A DNA stretch of 64,000 nt, from the NCBI GenBank assembly GCA_034440635.1, contig JAOTON010000042.1, forward strand, positions 25,862-89,861, read 5' to 3'. Made by a program: the position numbers and the translations under genes. The notes beneath the pieces are model-generated. The model saw only the letters and a list, made by a program, of their open reading frames with translations. It was not told the origin of the DNA and did no database searches. The first letter of the stretch is position 1. Every line of letters starts with the position of its first letter. Shown here in pieces: positions 36,511-46,785 of the stretch. Source of the DNA: Lepas anatifera (taxonomy: Eukaryota; Arthropoda; Thecostraca; Lepadidae).

Positions 36511-38250
36511 TGTTGTATCTGCTGCTACTGTAGTAAAGTTTCCACTGCTGTATCTGCTGCTACTGTAGTAAAGTTTCCACTGCTGTATCTGCTGCTACTG
36601 TAGTAAAGTTTCCACTATTGTATCTGCTGCTACTGTAGTAAAGTTTCCACTATTGTATCTGCTGCTACTGTAGTAAAGTTTCCACTGTTTCTGCTGCTAC
36701 TGTAGTAAAGTTTCCACTGTTTCTGCTGCTACTGTAGTAAAGTTTCCACTGTTTCTGCTGCTACTGTAGTAAAGTTTCCACTGTTTCTGCTGCTACTGTA
36801 GTAAAGTTTCCACTGTTTCTGCTGCTACTGTAGTAAAGTTTCCACTGCTGTATCTGCTGCTACTGTAGTAAAGTTTCCACTGTTTCTGCTGCTACTGTAG
36901 TAAAGTTTCCACTGTTTCTGCTGCTACTGTAGTAAAGTTTCCACTGCTGTATCTGCTGCTACTGTAGTAAAGTTTCCACTGTTTCTGCTGCTACTGTAGT
37001 AAAGTTTCCACTGCTGTATCTGCTGCTACTGTAGTAAAGTTTCCACTGTTGTATCTGCTGCTACTGTAGTAAAGTTTCCACTGTTTCTGCTGCTACTGTA
37101 GTAAAGTTTCCACTGTTTCTGCTGCTACTGTAGTAAAGTTTCCACTGCTGTATCTGCTGCTACTGTAGTAAAGTTTCCACTGCTGTATCTGCTGCTACTG
37201 TAGTAAAGTTTCCACTGCTGTATCTGCTGCTACTGTAGTAAAGTTTCCACTGTTGTATCTGCTGCTACTGTAGTAAAAGTTTCCACTGTTTCTGCTGCTA
37301 CTGTAGTAAAGTTTCCACTGCTGTATCTGCTGCTACTGTAGTAAAGTTTCCACTGTTGTATCTGCTGCTACTGTAGTAAAGTTTCCACTATTGTATCTGC
37401 TGCTACTGTAGTAAAGTTTCCACTGTTTCTGCTGCTGCTGTAGTAAAGTTTCCACTGCTGTATCTGCTGCTACTGTAGTAAAGTTTCCACTGTTGTATCT
37501 GCTGCTACTGTAGTAAAGTTTCCACTGCTGTATCTGCTGCTACTGTAGTAAAGTTTCCACTGTTGTATCTGCTGCTACTGTAGTAAAGTTTCCACTATTG
37601 TATCTGCTGCTACTGTAGTAAAGTTTCCACTGTTTCTGCTGCTGCTGTAGTAAAGTTTCCACTGCTGTATCTGCTGCTACTGTAGTAAAGTTTCCACTGT
37701 TGTATCTGCTGCTACTGTAGTAAAGTTTCCACTGCTGTATCTGCTGCTACTGTAGTAAAGTTTCCACTGTTTCTGCTGCTACTGTAGTAAAGTTTCCACT
37801 GCTGTATCTGCTGCTACTGTAGTAAAGTTTCCACTGCTGTATCTGCTGCTACTGTAGTAAAGTTTCTACTGCTGTATCTGCTGCTACTGTAGTAAAGTTT
37901 CCACTGTTGTATCTGCTGCTACTGTAGTAAAGTTTCCACTGTTTCTGCTGCTACTGTAGTAAAGTTTCCACTGCTGTATCTGCTGCTACTGTAGTAAAGT
38001 TTCCACTGTTGTATCTGCTGCTACTGTAGTAAAGTTTCCACTATTGTATCTGCTGCTACTGTAGTAAAGTTTCCACTGTTTCTGCTGCTGCTGTAGTAAA
38101 GTTTCCACTGCTGTATCTGCTGCTACTGTAGTAAAGTTTCCACTGTTGTATCTGCTGCTACTGTAGTAAAGTTTCCACTGCTGTATCTGCTGCTACTGTA
38201 GTAAAGTTTCCACTGCTGTATCTGCTGCTACTGTATGTAGTAAAGTTTCT
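36511..38250. repeat. Minisatellite, mixed 35-bp and 32-bp units
   Basis: About fifty copies of a unit containing CTGCTACTGTAGTAAAGTTT and CCAC. The variable part is TGCTGTATCTG, TGTTGTATCTG, TATTGTATCTG or the 3-bp shorter TGTTTCTG. The order of variants repeats in longer blocks, for example the run ending in TGCTGCTGTAG appears near 37435, 37635 and 38085. That indicates duplications of several hundred bases. Stops (TAG, TAA) in each unit prevent long open frames. Confidence 0.95.
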
Positions 38251-38367
38251 CTTTCTGGTGAGCTCACATTCCCAAGCAATTCATGGGCCAGTGGTGCAAG
38301 TGGCAGAGGCGAGCCACATGCAAACAAAAGACACGTGCCAATTTATCACGTGTCACATACGACGTAT

Positions 38368-38856
38368 GATATCTGAGACTGCTTCATGGCACGTGCCAGC
38401 AGTCTGTTTTAGTCCGCCTGGGTCGTCTGATATCTGAGACTGCTTCATGGCACGCCAGCAGTCCAGTCTGTTCTAGTCCGCCTGGGTCGTCTGATATCTG
38501 ACACTGCTTCATGGCACGTGCCAGCAGTCTGTTTTAGTCCGCCTGGGTCGTCTGATATCTGAGACTGCTTCATGGCACGTTCCAGCAGTCTGTTTTAGTC
38601 CGCCTGGGTCGTCTGATATCTGAGACTGCTTCATGGCACGTACCAGCAGTCTGTTTTAGTCCGCTTGGGATGTTTAATATCTGAGACTGCTTCATGGCAC
38701 GTGCCAGCAGTCTGTTTTAGTCCGCCTGGGTCGTCTGATATCTGAGACTGCTTCATGGCACGTGCCAGCAGTCTGTTTCAGTCCGCCTGGGTCGTCTGAT
38801 ATCTGAGACTGCTTCATGGCACGTGCCAGCAGTCTGTTTTAGTCCGCCTGGGTCGC
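38368..38856. repeat. Tandem array with 61-bp unit
   Basis: Eight copies of a 61-bp unit that starts GATATCTGAGACTGCTTCAT, includes GGCACGTGCCAGCAGTCTG and ends CCGCCTGGGTCGTCT. Unit GCACGTGC is an E-box-containing palindrome. Copies are very similar, so the array is young or homogenised. Confidence 0.95.
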
Positions 38857-39129
38857 AGTGTGGTTGGACAGCAGCTGTTTGAATCCACACACGTTTATTC
38901 AATTCACATAAACAGTTACAAACGATGAGAGGTAAAAACGAGGATGACTATTGAAGACCGGCCGGACTGCCGATATGCCAGCCACTCAGCTCCCCAGATA
39001 CGCACCCATTCCCGTTTGGTACCGTCCACGTTTATTTCATCCACTGGACTTACTACAAAAGTTGACAGTCACATTCACCTGAAACTGAACATTGTTTCAG
39101 TCTGCCTCGGATGCGATGTGGCTGGACGC

Positions 39130-39662
39130 TAGGCCTATTTATATTTGGAAAATATTTTTGGATTCCAGTTTGCCTGGTGGATTCCCATCACTATTGGTCT
39201 GAATAGGTTGTCCCGCAAAAACTCAGGCCTCCGTGATAAAACCCACTTGGGGTGGTGTGGGAACAATCTAGGACCCTAAAAAGATGATAAAACGGAAGAC
39301 AGTAAAAGCGCTAAAAGACATAAAACCCACCCGTCAGCAAAAAACTAAAATCTTAGGGATACAACCGTATTTTGAAAACTATGAATAAACGGATAAAACT
39401 TTCAATTATGGATAAAACTTTCAAAGTTTTGCATCGAGTTCGGTCTCTGGCGTTCAAGTCTGCAGTTTGCCGATTTTCATACCATTCGATGTCAGTCATC
39501 ACATTATTTCAAAGAGCTCTTGTTTTTGTAGGGCATTTCAACCTTCCTCTGTGGTCTAACAAAACATAGATCTACTGCCATATAAAAACTGACAAGGCTG
39601 TGGGGGGAGGCATTTTACTTCCCCATGGATTGAAAAGAAGATAACACCACCGATTTCAAGTG
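39130..39662 (+). repeat. Interspersed repeat, unknown class, copy 1
   Basis: Segments 39145-39215 and 39435-39662 match, in reverse complement, 54047-54440. Shared landmarks are TTTTTGGATT with GCCTGGTnGATTCCCATnAC, CTCTGGCGTT, AAAGAGCTCTT and CAAGGCTGTGGGGG. The middle part (39220-39430) is absent from the other copy and may be an insertion. No gene is seen. Confidence 0.6.
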
Positions 39663-40249
39663 TAGGTCCTCTCGAAGTCTTTTTGCATATTTGGGTCGGC
39701 ATGTTTGGTTATTGTATTTTGGCATTTAAGTTTATTAATAAGCATAAATTCGTTTCAAATCTCAGTCTATGTAAACATTTGGCTCCCTTGGGACCTCTCC
39801 AACCGTGGGTGAAGTGACAGTGACGGTAGGCAAATCAAGTGCGAGCTACCAATATTTTTCAATCTCTTAGGCACATTTCATCAGTCAATAAAAAGTCGCT
39901 CTATGGATGCATATTCTTCTCATGGCAATCAGAAGTCTACCTGTGCACTGCTCTGAAACAGGCGTCACACGTATTGCACAGTACCGACTGTCTCCGCAGG
40001 CGCACTGACTATGGCTAGCGTGCTGGCAGCTGGTTCAGTGCACCCTTTGTCAGTGTAGGTTTCTCTTGGAGGTGCTGCTGCACTGTATGGAGAAGGTGTT
40101 GGCGCACGTTTTTGTCACATGTAATCTTGTTCAAATAGTCCTGAATTCTCTCTCAGCGCTGTCATTCACTAACTTCAAGCCCTACACAAGCCCAGCTGTC
40201 TTGATAAACTGGATCATCGGCCCACGTCTGGGGTGGCGTGCTGAGCCAC
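39663..40249. other. No gene recognised
   Basis: May contain the eroded 3' end of the transposase-like gene that follows (minus strand), but no motif is readable. Confidence 0.35.
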
Positions 40250-40299
40250 CCTGTTCCAAATCCTGCTTCCTTCAAGAGATGCCAGGACGGAGATCCCAC

Positions 40300-40725
40300 C
40301 AAATCTTACAGTTGAGTGGTTTCATCGACGCTCTGCGGTGACTCAGGTTTTCCAGAGGAGGTGTATCCTGTGGAGTGAACGTGATCAGCTTTGCGACCAT
40401 CAAAGCCCTCAGGCTGTCTGGGAATTTAGGCGCTAAAGAGGGCAAACACCTCTGCCTCTTCTGTGAGGTACCACAGGTGTGCCTGAAGAGTTTGTAGACA
40501 AGCATCAGCCACTGGCCTGTCCTCAACCCGGAATCAGATGCGAGTGTGCATTAGTTCAAGGTCATTGAAGGCTGCCTCAGCGGTGACTGGAGCTGTCATC
40601 CAGTGTGGTCCATACACCAGTGCTGCAAACAGTGTAAATCGGACCGCAGCTTCCGTTGCTTCGCTGTTGCACTGCAGCTGGTCCTGCCAAGCATACTTCT
40701 TACGGCCATAGGTCACGCTCGCCAC
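40300..40725 (-). pseudogene. C-terminal part of the transposase-like gene
   Basis: Reads RFTLFAALVYGPHWMTAP, AAFNDLELMHTRI, a TGA, then VADACLQTLQAHLWYLTEE and AEVFALFSA before another stop. Loop sequence of the giant palindrome encodes the same succession (FKCLMYTTAWLMAS, VNDLQL, HLWYV), which supports a shared family. Confidence 0.6.
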
Positions 40726-40796
40726 CCAGCGAGCTCGGTCATTGACTTCCGGTCTGTGCCACCGGATTTCACTGGGGAGGTCGTCGTCGGCATCAA

Positions 40797-41195
40797 GGAG
40801 AATCAGAATCAGCCCAGCCCGCCAGGAGCCAGGAGGATCAGACTCAGCCCGCCAGGAGCCAGGAGGATCAGACTCAGCTCAGCCAGCCAGGAGCCAGGAG
40901 GATCAGACCCAGCTCAGCCAGCCAGGAGTCAGGAGGATCAAACTCAGCTCAGCCAGCCAGGAGCCAGGAGGATCAGACTCAGCCCACCAGGAGCCAGGAG
41001 GATCAGACCCGGCTCAGCCAGGAGCCAGGAGTATCAGACTCAGCTCAGCCAGCCAGGAGCCAGGAGGATCAGACTCAGCTCAGCCAGCCAGGAGCCAGGA
41101 GAATCAGACTCAGCTCAGCCAGCCAGGAGCCAGGAGAATCAGACTCAGCTCAGCCAGCCAGGAGCCAGGAGAATCAGACTCAGCTCAGCCAGTTC
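40797..41195. repeat. Tandem array with about 35-bp unit inside the transposase-like gene
   Basis: About eleven copies of a unit with CAGCTCAGCCAGCCAGGAGC and CAGGAGGATCAGACT. Some copies lack one CAGCTCAGC block, giving shorter units. Plus-strand frames of about 190 codons over it are repeat artefacts. Confidence 0.9.
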
Positions 41196-41420
41196 CGGGT
41201 AGTCTGCACCGCCTGCTTTGCCACCTCTCAAAAGCTGGGATACAACGGCGACTGACTCATGTCTCCGGCGATGGAGCCACTCATGCTCAACAAGATGATG
41301 CTGAAAGGGCTTCGTGAAGCTTAGCGTTGACCGCATCTTCTTGAGCATATCGGTCTCCGGATTGGAGGGGGCTGTACTCTTTCGAAACACACGCGTGCAA
41401 GCAACTCCAATCAGCAGCTC

Positions 41421-41710
41421 CTGCAAGAAGCAAAGGAAAATAGCTCGCACATAGGAGTCTTGTTTGATCTAATTCCACTTATAAAATATATTTCATTCCG
41501 TTGTACCAGTGAAAAATTACAAAGCGAGCTTTAATTTGTTCTAGATGTGTTCAAATAAGTAATGATTCCTACATTTGATTAGATGATGTCATTATTGCTG
41601 AGCGTAAGTAAAATTGATCCACTCGAGTCTGGAAAAACACCAACTCAACTAGCAATGGAGTAAGACACTGTTACACAAAAATCAAATAAAACGACAGTAA
41701 AAAAAATTAC
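41421..41710 (-). other. Spliceosomal intron (290 bp) in the transposase-like gene
   Basis: On the minus strand the exon ends after CRHHAH codons at GTAATTTTTT (41710). The next exon begins with GAGCTGCTG after a pyrimidine tract TTTTCCTTTGCTTCTTGCAG (ending 41421). Joining is in phase 0 and places ELLIGVA directly after the CRHH motif, where such families continue. The fit of both sites and of the frame makes an intron likely. Confidence 0.65.
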
Positions 41711-42070
41711 GTGTGCGTGGTGACGGCAACCTGGCCAAAGAAGATGCCTCCCCACACTCTTCTCCAGTCTGACAGCGATCCCCAAAACTTTCCCGTATTT
41801 GCCGCGCACGCGTCGAACACTATCGCCCTTGTTTTCTCCTTGACGTTCCAGCATTTCAGGAGTTCCAAAATGTCGTTGGCCTGGGCTGCGCTTGTGCCCC
41901 TCCCAATGATTGGCACACCCAGGAACTTGCCCTCCTTGTGGTCTGTACTCCCGATAATAAGAACAGCCATTCTTTCCCCTTGGCAGGCTGTGGAAGCGTT
42001 CTGAAGCATTTTGCCGTCCCAGTGTACCACGGCAAAGGCTGGAGTTGTGCCTTGGAAGTCCGCTTTGGCC
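41711..42070 (-). pseudogene. HWDGK-CRHH core of the transposase-like gene
   Basis: Encodes TTPAFAVVHWDGKMLQ, MAVLIIGSTD, GKFLGVPIIGRGTSAAQA, and TRAIVFDACAANTGKFWG, then after a one-frame shift VGRHLLWPGCRHHAH. The likely catalytic residues are the aspartates in HWD and VFD. The region is free of stops between 42030 and 41750 apart from the shift, so it has not decayed long. Confidence 0.65.
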
Positions 42071-42085
42071 TTTGCAGCTGCCTCC

Positions 42086-42595
42086 GCCCGACTGACAGTT
42101 CATCGACGCACCAACTGCCAGGGTCATACGGCCCGACTGACAGTTCATCGACGCACCAACTGCCAGGGTCATACGGCCCGACTGACAGTTCATCGACGCA
42201 CCAGCTGCCAGGGTCATATGGCCCGACTGACAGTTCATCGACGCACCAGCTGCCAGGGTCATACGGCCCGACTGACAGTTCATCGACGCACCAACTGCCA
42301 GGGTCATACGGCCCGACTGACAGTTCATCGACGCACCAACTGCCAGGGTCATGCGGCCCGACTGACAGTTCATCGACGCACCAACTGCCAGGGTCATATG
42401 GCCCGTCTGACAGTTCATCGACGCACCAACTACCAGGGGCATATGACCCGACTGACAGTTCATCGGCGCACCAACTGCCAGGGTCATACAGCCCGACTGA
42501 CAGTTCATCGACGCACCAGCTGCCAGGGTCATACGGACCGACTGACAGTTCATCGACGCACCAACTGCCTGGGTCATATGGCCCGTCTGACAGTT
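42086..42595. repeat. Tandem array with 45-bp unit inside the transposase-like gene
   Basis: Eleven copies of a 45-bp unit containing GACTGACAGTTCATCGACGC and CAACTGCCAGGGTCATACGG. The length is a multiple of three and the frame is open on both strands; on the minus strand each unit reads MNCQSGRMTLAVGAS, joining upstream and downstream sequence into a 407-codon frame. That frame differs from the HWDGK frame, so I treat the coding potential as accidental. Confidence 0.95.
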
Positions 42596-42609
42596 TGCCC
42601 TCGGCGGCA

Positions 42610-43204
42610 TGTGCTGTGCAATATTGTGAAATCGTTTAGATCTCTCCCCACCTGCCCTTAAGACAGTTGATGGCAAAGCCGCCGTGGAGGTGCTGCTCTG
42701 TCCCAGTCTGTCTGCCATCATGCTGGAAACAGTGCGGGACTTAAAATAATTCTCTCGGTAACTGTAAGGTAACTGGTACAGATTTCTGTCGCTCCGGTAG
42801 AATAAATTATGTGTCCTGACTTTGTGCTGCGCTTTCGTCTTCAGAGCCTGTTTCACTGCGACAGCCATTCTCTGTGGTCGTGTCAGCGCTAGAATCCGCG
42901 GGTGGTGCAGCCGCGGCAGCCTTACGCCGGCCCTCCCCCATCGTTCTGTCCCTCTTGTTCTTTTTCGTTGGAATAAAGCTCTTGTCCTGGACTGACACCA
43001 ATCTTGCTCTTCGCTTTCCGCGCATGTTTCTCAGTGAGCTAATATCAGCTTTCATTGCTTTTGCAATCCTAAATCGGTCCTTTTGTATCCCTGCCTCACG
43101 TCGAATAACCGGTCCATCTGGTACTGAAACAGTGCCCTTCGTCTCTTGTAGACGTTCGTGTTACGACTCCTGTTTTTCAGTAATGTTGCATATTTCTTGC
43201 TAGG
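42610..43204 (-). pseudogene. N-proximal part of the transposase-like gene
   Basis: Includes KKYATLLKNRSRNTNVYKRR, FQYQMDRLFDV and, in another frame, MKADISSLRNMRGKRRARLV with a basic patch KKNKRDR and an acidic tail. The FxxxLDxLFDI-like phrase agrees with my recollection of the N-terminal region of this family. It is directly followed upstream by the hAT-like insertion and then by the 46588-46785 segment. Confidence 0.5.
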
Positions 43205-43959
43205 TCTACACACAGGGTTGGCACTGCCCACTACCCACTGCCCGTTTTTTGGGGTTTTGAGTGGGTTTTTTAGTGGATAAAACCCACCTGGGTTTTTCAT
43301 AAATCATTTTCTAGATGCCCCTGAGTAAAAATATTGTCTTTTTTGCTATTCACATCACTTTTAAAGCTACTAAGCCTTGGTATGTGTAGAATATGCCAAA
43401 GTTTAGTAGAATTAGTACCATATGCCACCTCATACAAGACACTGGAAAACTGCATTAAAAGTGCATTTGGAAATCCTTGCCGTCTTACCAGGAAAATCAT
43501 TCCCAAGAATCCACATGTCGTATAAATTGCACATTGTGCAACACAAATTTCTATTATTTTTTGCAACAGGTGAAAGTCACTGGATAAGACCAATACTGTC
43601 TCTGAATATGACGTTAGTTTTTGTCTGTATGATGCAGTTTTTTTCAGAATTCAATCTATATATTATATATCTTAACAAATTTATAAACATTTCTGCAGGT
43701 TCAAAATATTCCAAAGTAACAGTGCAGTCTCAGATTGTGACTCTGACTGACTTTGGCCTGAGACACACAAATAGTTTCATTGTCCAGCTCATGAAGCCTC
43801 TAAGGGTTATCGTGGTGGAGTCACGTGCTGTACTCCAGGCGCGCAGCCAAGGTGGGGCGACCGCCTCTCCCCTTGGCTGAACTTAAGCTCTGTAAAGAGC
43901 TTCCCGCGCGGCATCCTGTCGTTTTCTGATTTATGTTCCCCAAGTTGATTATAAGAAGA

Positions 43960-44700
43960 CGGACACCATCACAATGTTCGTCTCGGAGACTCTCAATAGC
44001 GAGTCTCAGGGGCCCAAGCGCTGGTCTGGTAGGGCCCACCAAAATTTTGAAATGGGGGCCCCCATATTCAGCTATCGGGATACCAGAGCTTATCTCTGGC
44101 CCCCCAGACTTGGTCTCTGAAGCAGCCCCAAAAGTTTTCCCGGGGTTTCCAGAGTTGGCCTGGAGGACCCTAAAGAGCTTGTCACGGGGGGGCGCCCAGA
44201 CCTGGTCTCTGAGGGCCACCAGAGTTGGTCTCGGTGGGCCCAAGAGTCTGACTTGGGGATCCGAAAAGTTTTCTCGGGGAGCCCAGGGTTGCTCTCGGAT
44301 GGCCTTTAAGAATTCGTCTCGGTGGCCTCAGAGTTGGTCTCCAAGGCCTTCGAGGGTTTGTCGCGTCGGCCCATCGAGTTGGTCTCGAACCTGGCTGAAA
44401 GTTGGTTTCGGGGGTCCCTAGATTCGGTCCTTAGGGTCCTCCGAGGTGGTTTCGGAAGACCCCAAGAATTGTTCTTGGGGCCCCCAGTGTTGATCTCGAG
44501 AACCTTGAAGAGTTTTTCTTGGTTCGTGGGGCCCCCAGAGCTGGTCCCTGGGATCCCTAGATTCGTTTTCGGGCGACTCAAAAGTTTTTTTTCTGGCGGG
44601 AAGGGAGGTTTTGTCTCAAGGCGCCGACCAATTTTTATCAGTCCGCCCAAAGAATTCGAATTGGGGGCACGTCAGAGATGGTCCCCGGGACACAAAATAA
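43960..44700. repeat. Degenerate G/C-rich tandem array (GAGTTGGTCTCGG type)
   Basis: Imperfect copies with CCCAGAGTTGGTCTCGG or similar. In reverse complement the core (GAGACCAACTC) matches the array at 11100-13030 and a short stretch at 56940-57140. The frames of up to 162 codons across it are repeat artefacts. Confidence 0.7.
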
Positions 44701-45044
44701 TAAAAAGGATACCACGCTTTATTCAGCTAGATAAGCAAAGAAACAAGCAAGGGAGGTAAAAACAGCCAATAAAATTCCGTGAACCACACCGATTCACTCA
44801 ACAATCACATCAGCCACCGCTGACATTCTTTTTAATTTCATTAGCGATCTTTGCACTTGGGGCCCCGTGCAGTGCCCCCGAGTCTATATTCACGACCCTT
44901 CCCCCTGAGCAAATAATGGATACACCTCTGCTCTGCTCTGAGAATTGTGATCTGGCCCTTATTGATGTACCAGACTAAGATTTCCAGCGCTAGCATTTGT
45001 CCCTGAGGAATATGAGCTAATTTAGAAAAGAGAAAGTAAATTCA

Positions 45045-45190
45045 TGTGGGGCACAGTGGTGCGGTACTTGTCGCACTTACTTTCTACGGGGTCGTCCGGG
45101 TTTATTTCCGGTGGATTTCTTGAGTACGGAGAACCCGGCTCCTAAGAGAAAACAGTAATAAGAGTCGACAACGCTGTATAACCATAGCAG
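45045..45190 (+). mobile_element. tRNA-derived SINE, copy 2
   Basis: GGGGCACAGTGGTGCGGTAC gives an A-box-like start and GGGTTTATTTCC a B-box-like element. The body TTTCTTGAGTACGGAGAACC, CTCCTAAGAGAAA and GACAACGCTGTATAACC aligns with TTCCTTGTGCAAGGAGC, CTCCCAAGAAAT and GACGCCATATAACCC of the copy near 9069. The 3' end is not determined. Confidence 0.6.
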
Positions 45191-45402
45191 TGGATGAGTT
45201 GATAAACCCCCAAAAAATTGTTATTCTGGTCAAAAGTCGGTTCACTTTTCTTATCCATGGGTGCCCATAAAACTATGAAGGGTTCTGCACGCAGCCGTCA
45301 ATCGGGTACTTCAGAACAGCTTGGGGAATAGGAGCTTCTTCTCCCCTCCGCCACGTGAGGCAAAGACTGATAAGGAACGATGATATTGAAAGCATCACAG
45401 TC

Positions 45403-46430
45403 TTAACCCGCGCCCCACCGGGGGTCCAGCGCCACCTTCGCCCCACCGGGGGCATCGATGGCCCCCTCTAACTCCGAAAATATGGGTGTTAGCGCAAATC
45501 TGCAAAGTGCAATAGAAAGCTCGCGTGAATTCAGTAAGAAATTAATTGACATGTCTTAGTGCTCAGGTCAATGGTTTGACCTCCAGAGGTCAAATTAGGT
45601 CAAGATCGGCTATTTTCACTCAAATATGCAATGCTTAAGCAGACTGGACATAACTCTTATGCCATTAGAGCTATTGAGGTCTGGTAAAGTACTTTTGATA
45701 GGAAATTGTCAGTACTTTTTCCGCTATGTAAAACGTAAAGACCTCCCGCCAGTGGTTTGACCTCCAGAGGTCACCTTGTGACCTAAGATGACCTGAGGTC
45801 ACGGAAGGTCAGAAAGTGACCTTGCCGTATATCAAATAAAAGCCAATGACAAGACAAACACGATGGTGTTTGTTTCAGCGCTCTAGCTTATACAGGTCAA
45901 AAGTTATTGTCAAAATACTGTTTTTTACCCCTGGTGACCTTGGATGACCTTGGAGAAGTCAAAGGGAAAATATAGCCCCTGAAATCCGTGAAAGGGTGTC
46001 CAAGAATGCTTTTCTGATCAGGCTGAGCATTTTCAATCGCTTTTGTGACTTTTAGATCATAAGACAGCTTTTCCCATGCTTTTTCAATGGGAGAGGTAAC
46101 TTCGTGACCTGACCTCAGGGCACGAAATTGAAAAAATCCCGGATATACACCTTGTAGATCCTGGAGGGGCCATAAAGTGTAGGAAGTTTCAAATTGATCG
46201 ACTTCGTAATGTAGCTCTTACAGAACTCTAAAGTTGAAGTGTGGTGACCTTGGTTGACCTCGTCTGGTGACCTGACCTTGGGTGACTCGGGGTAAAAAAT
46301 TTCAGGGATGGTGGCAAAATAATGCAGTGAGAGGTAGAGCCCTCAACCGCGGTGCTGCACCTCTTCGTTTTTCTGCTATCCCGGAAAAACCTTAGGGGGT
46401 CATCGATGCCCCCGGTGGGGCGAGGGTTAA
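45403..46430. mobile_element. TTAA-bounded inverted-repeat element, family D (1.0 kb)
   Basis: TTAA (45403-45406) to TTAA (46427-46430). Ends read TTAACCCGCGCCCCACCGG and, as reverse complement on the right, TTAACCCTCGCCCCACCGG, each followed by GGGGGCATCGATG-like palindromes. The left end is doubled, as in family A. The body is rich in TGACCT/AGGTCA. Nested in the hAT-like element. Confidence 0.8.
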
Positions 46431-46587
46431 TTAATGCGTGCTCAAACAATGGAATTAATCTAGAAACGGTGTGACGAGAATGCTATAAAACAAAAACAAA
46501 AAAACCCGGAAAAAACCCACAAAAGATTCTGCAAAAAAACCAGGACCCGCGGGCTTTTTATAAAAAACCCGGGTTTTTCCAACCCTG

Positions 46588-46785
46588 TCTACAGATGTTG
46601 TTTTTAGGCTTCCCTTTTGGCATGACAGGGATCGCAGCCTGATCCCACATTTCAGATAGGTTGTCTGCCAAAGATCCTGTGACTGACGTGTTTGGTGCAG
46701 TTTCTCTCAGTCCGAAAATATTTTGCAGCACCTGGCGCCGTGAGGGAAGACCACTACCAGATATATCTCTCGAGCCTTGCTCCAT
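46588..46785 (-). pseudogene. N-terminal segment of the transposase-like gene
   Basis: Encodes MEQGSRDISGSGLPSRRQVL, then LADNLSEMWDQAAIPVMPKG and KPKNNICR up to the insertion point. The reading continues sensibly on the far side of the hAT-like element (43204 down) at PSKKYATLL. No domain name can be given. Confidence 0.5.

Larger units (their letters stand above)
43213..46587. mobile_element. hAT-like element inserted in the transposase-like gene (3.4 kb)
   Basis: Flanked by TCTACACA (43205-43212) and TCTACAGA (46588-46595), seven of eight bases identical. The ends are CAGGGTTGGCACTGCCC on the left and CAGGGTTGGAAAAACCCGGG as reverse complement on the right. Removing it reunites the two halves of the transposase-like gene, independent support for the borders. 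Subterminal zones carry AAAACCCA/TGGGTTTT repeats. Inside are a G/C-rich array, a SINE and a TTAA-type element; no transposase is recognised. Confidence 0.8.
40250..46785 (-). pseudogene. Transposase-like gene, unclassified family, multiply interrupted
   Basis: Reverse-strand remnant of a large transposase-like protein, readable in order. The N-terminal part (46785-46588) is followed by the interrupting hAT-like element (43213-46587). Then come the continuation (43204-42610), a 45-bp tandem array (42595-42086), the HWDGK...CRHH region (42070-41711), an intron (41710-41421), ELLIGVACTRVF...TAPSNPE (41420-41220), a second tandem array, and NDLELM...HLWYLTEEAEVFALF (40725-40300). Possible metal-binding acids are the D of HWD and the D of VFDACAANTG; CRHH resembles the C..H motif of several eukaryotic RNase H-fold transposases. 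I recognise the pattern as a family repeated in this window but cannot give it a superfamily name. Frameshifts and stops mean it is dead. Confidence 0.65.

Noticed and set aside
36511..38250. Regular repeats reminiscent of a CRISPR array
   Set aside because: The segments between repeats are themselves repeated variants, there are no unique spacers and no cas genes, and the surrounding DNA is plainly eukaryotic.
41938..42868. Open frames of 216-407 codons on both strands
   Set aside because: Most of their length is the 45-bp array, open because the unit is a multiple of three. The surrounding gene motifs are in another frame.
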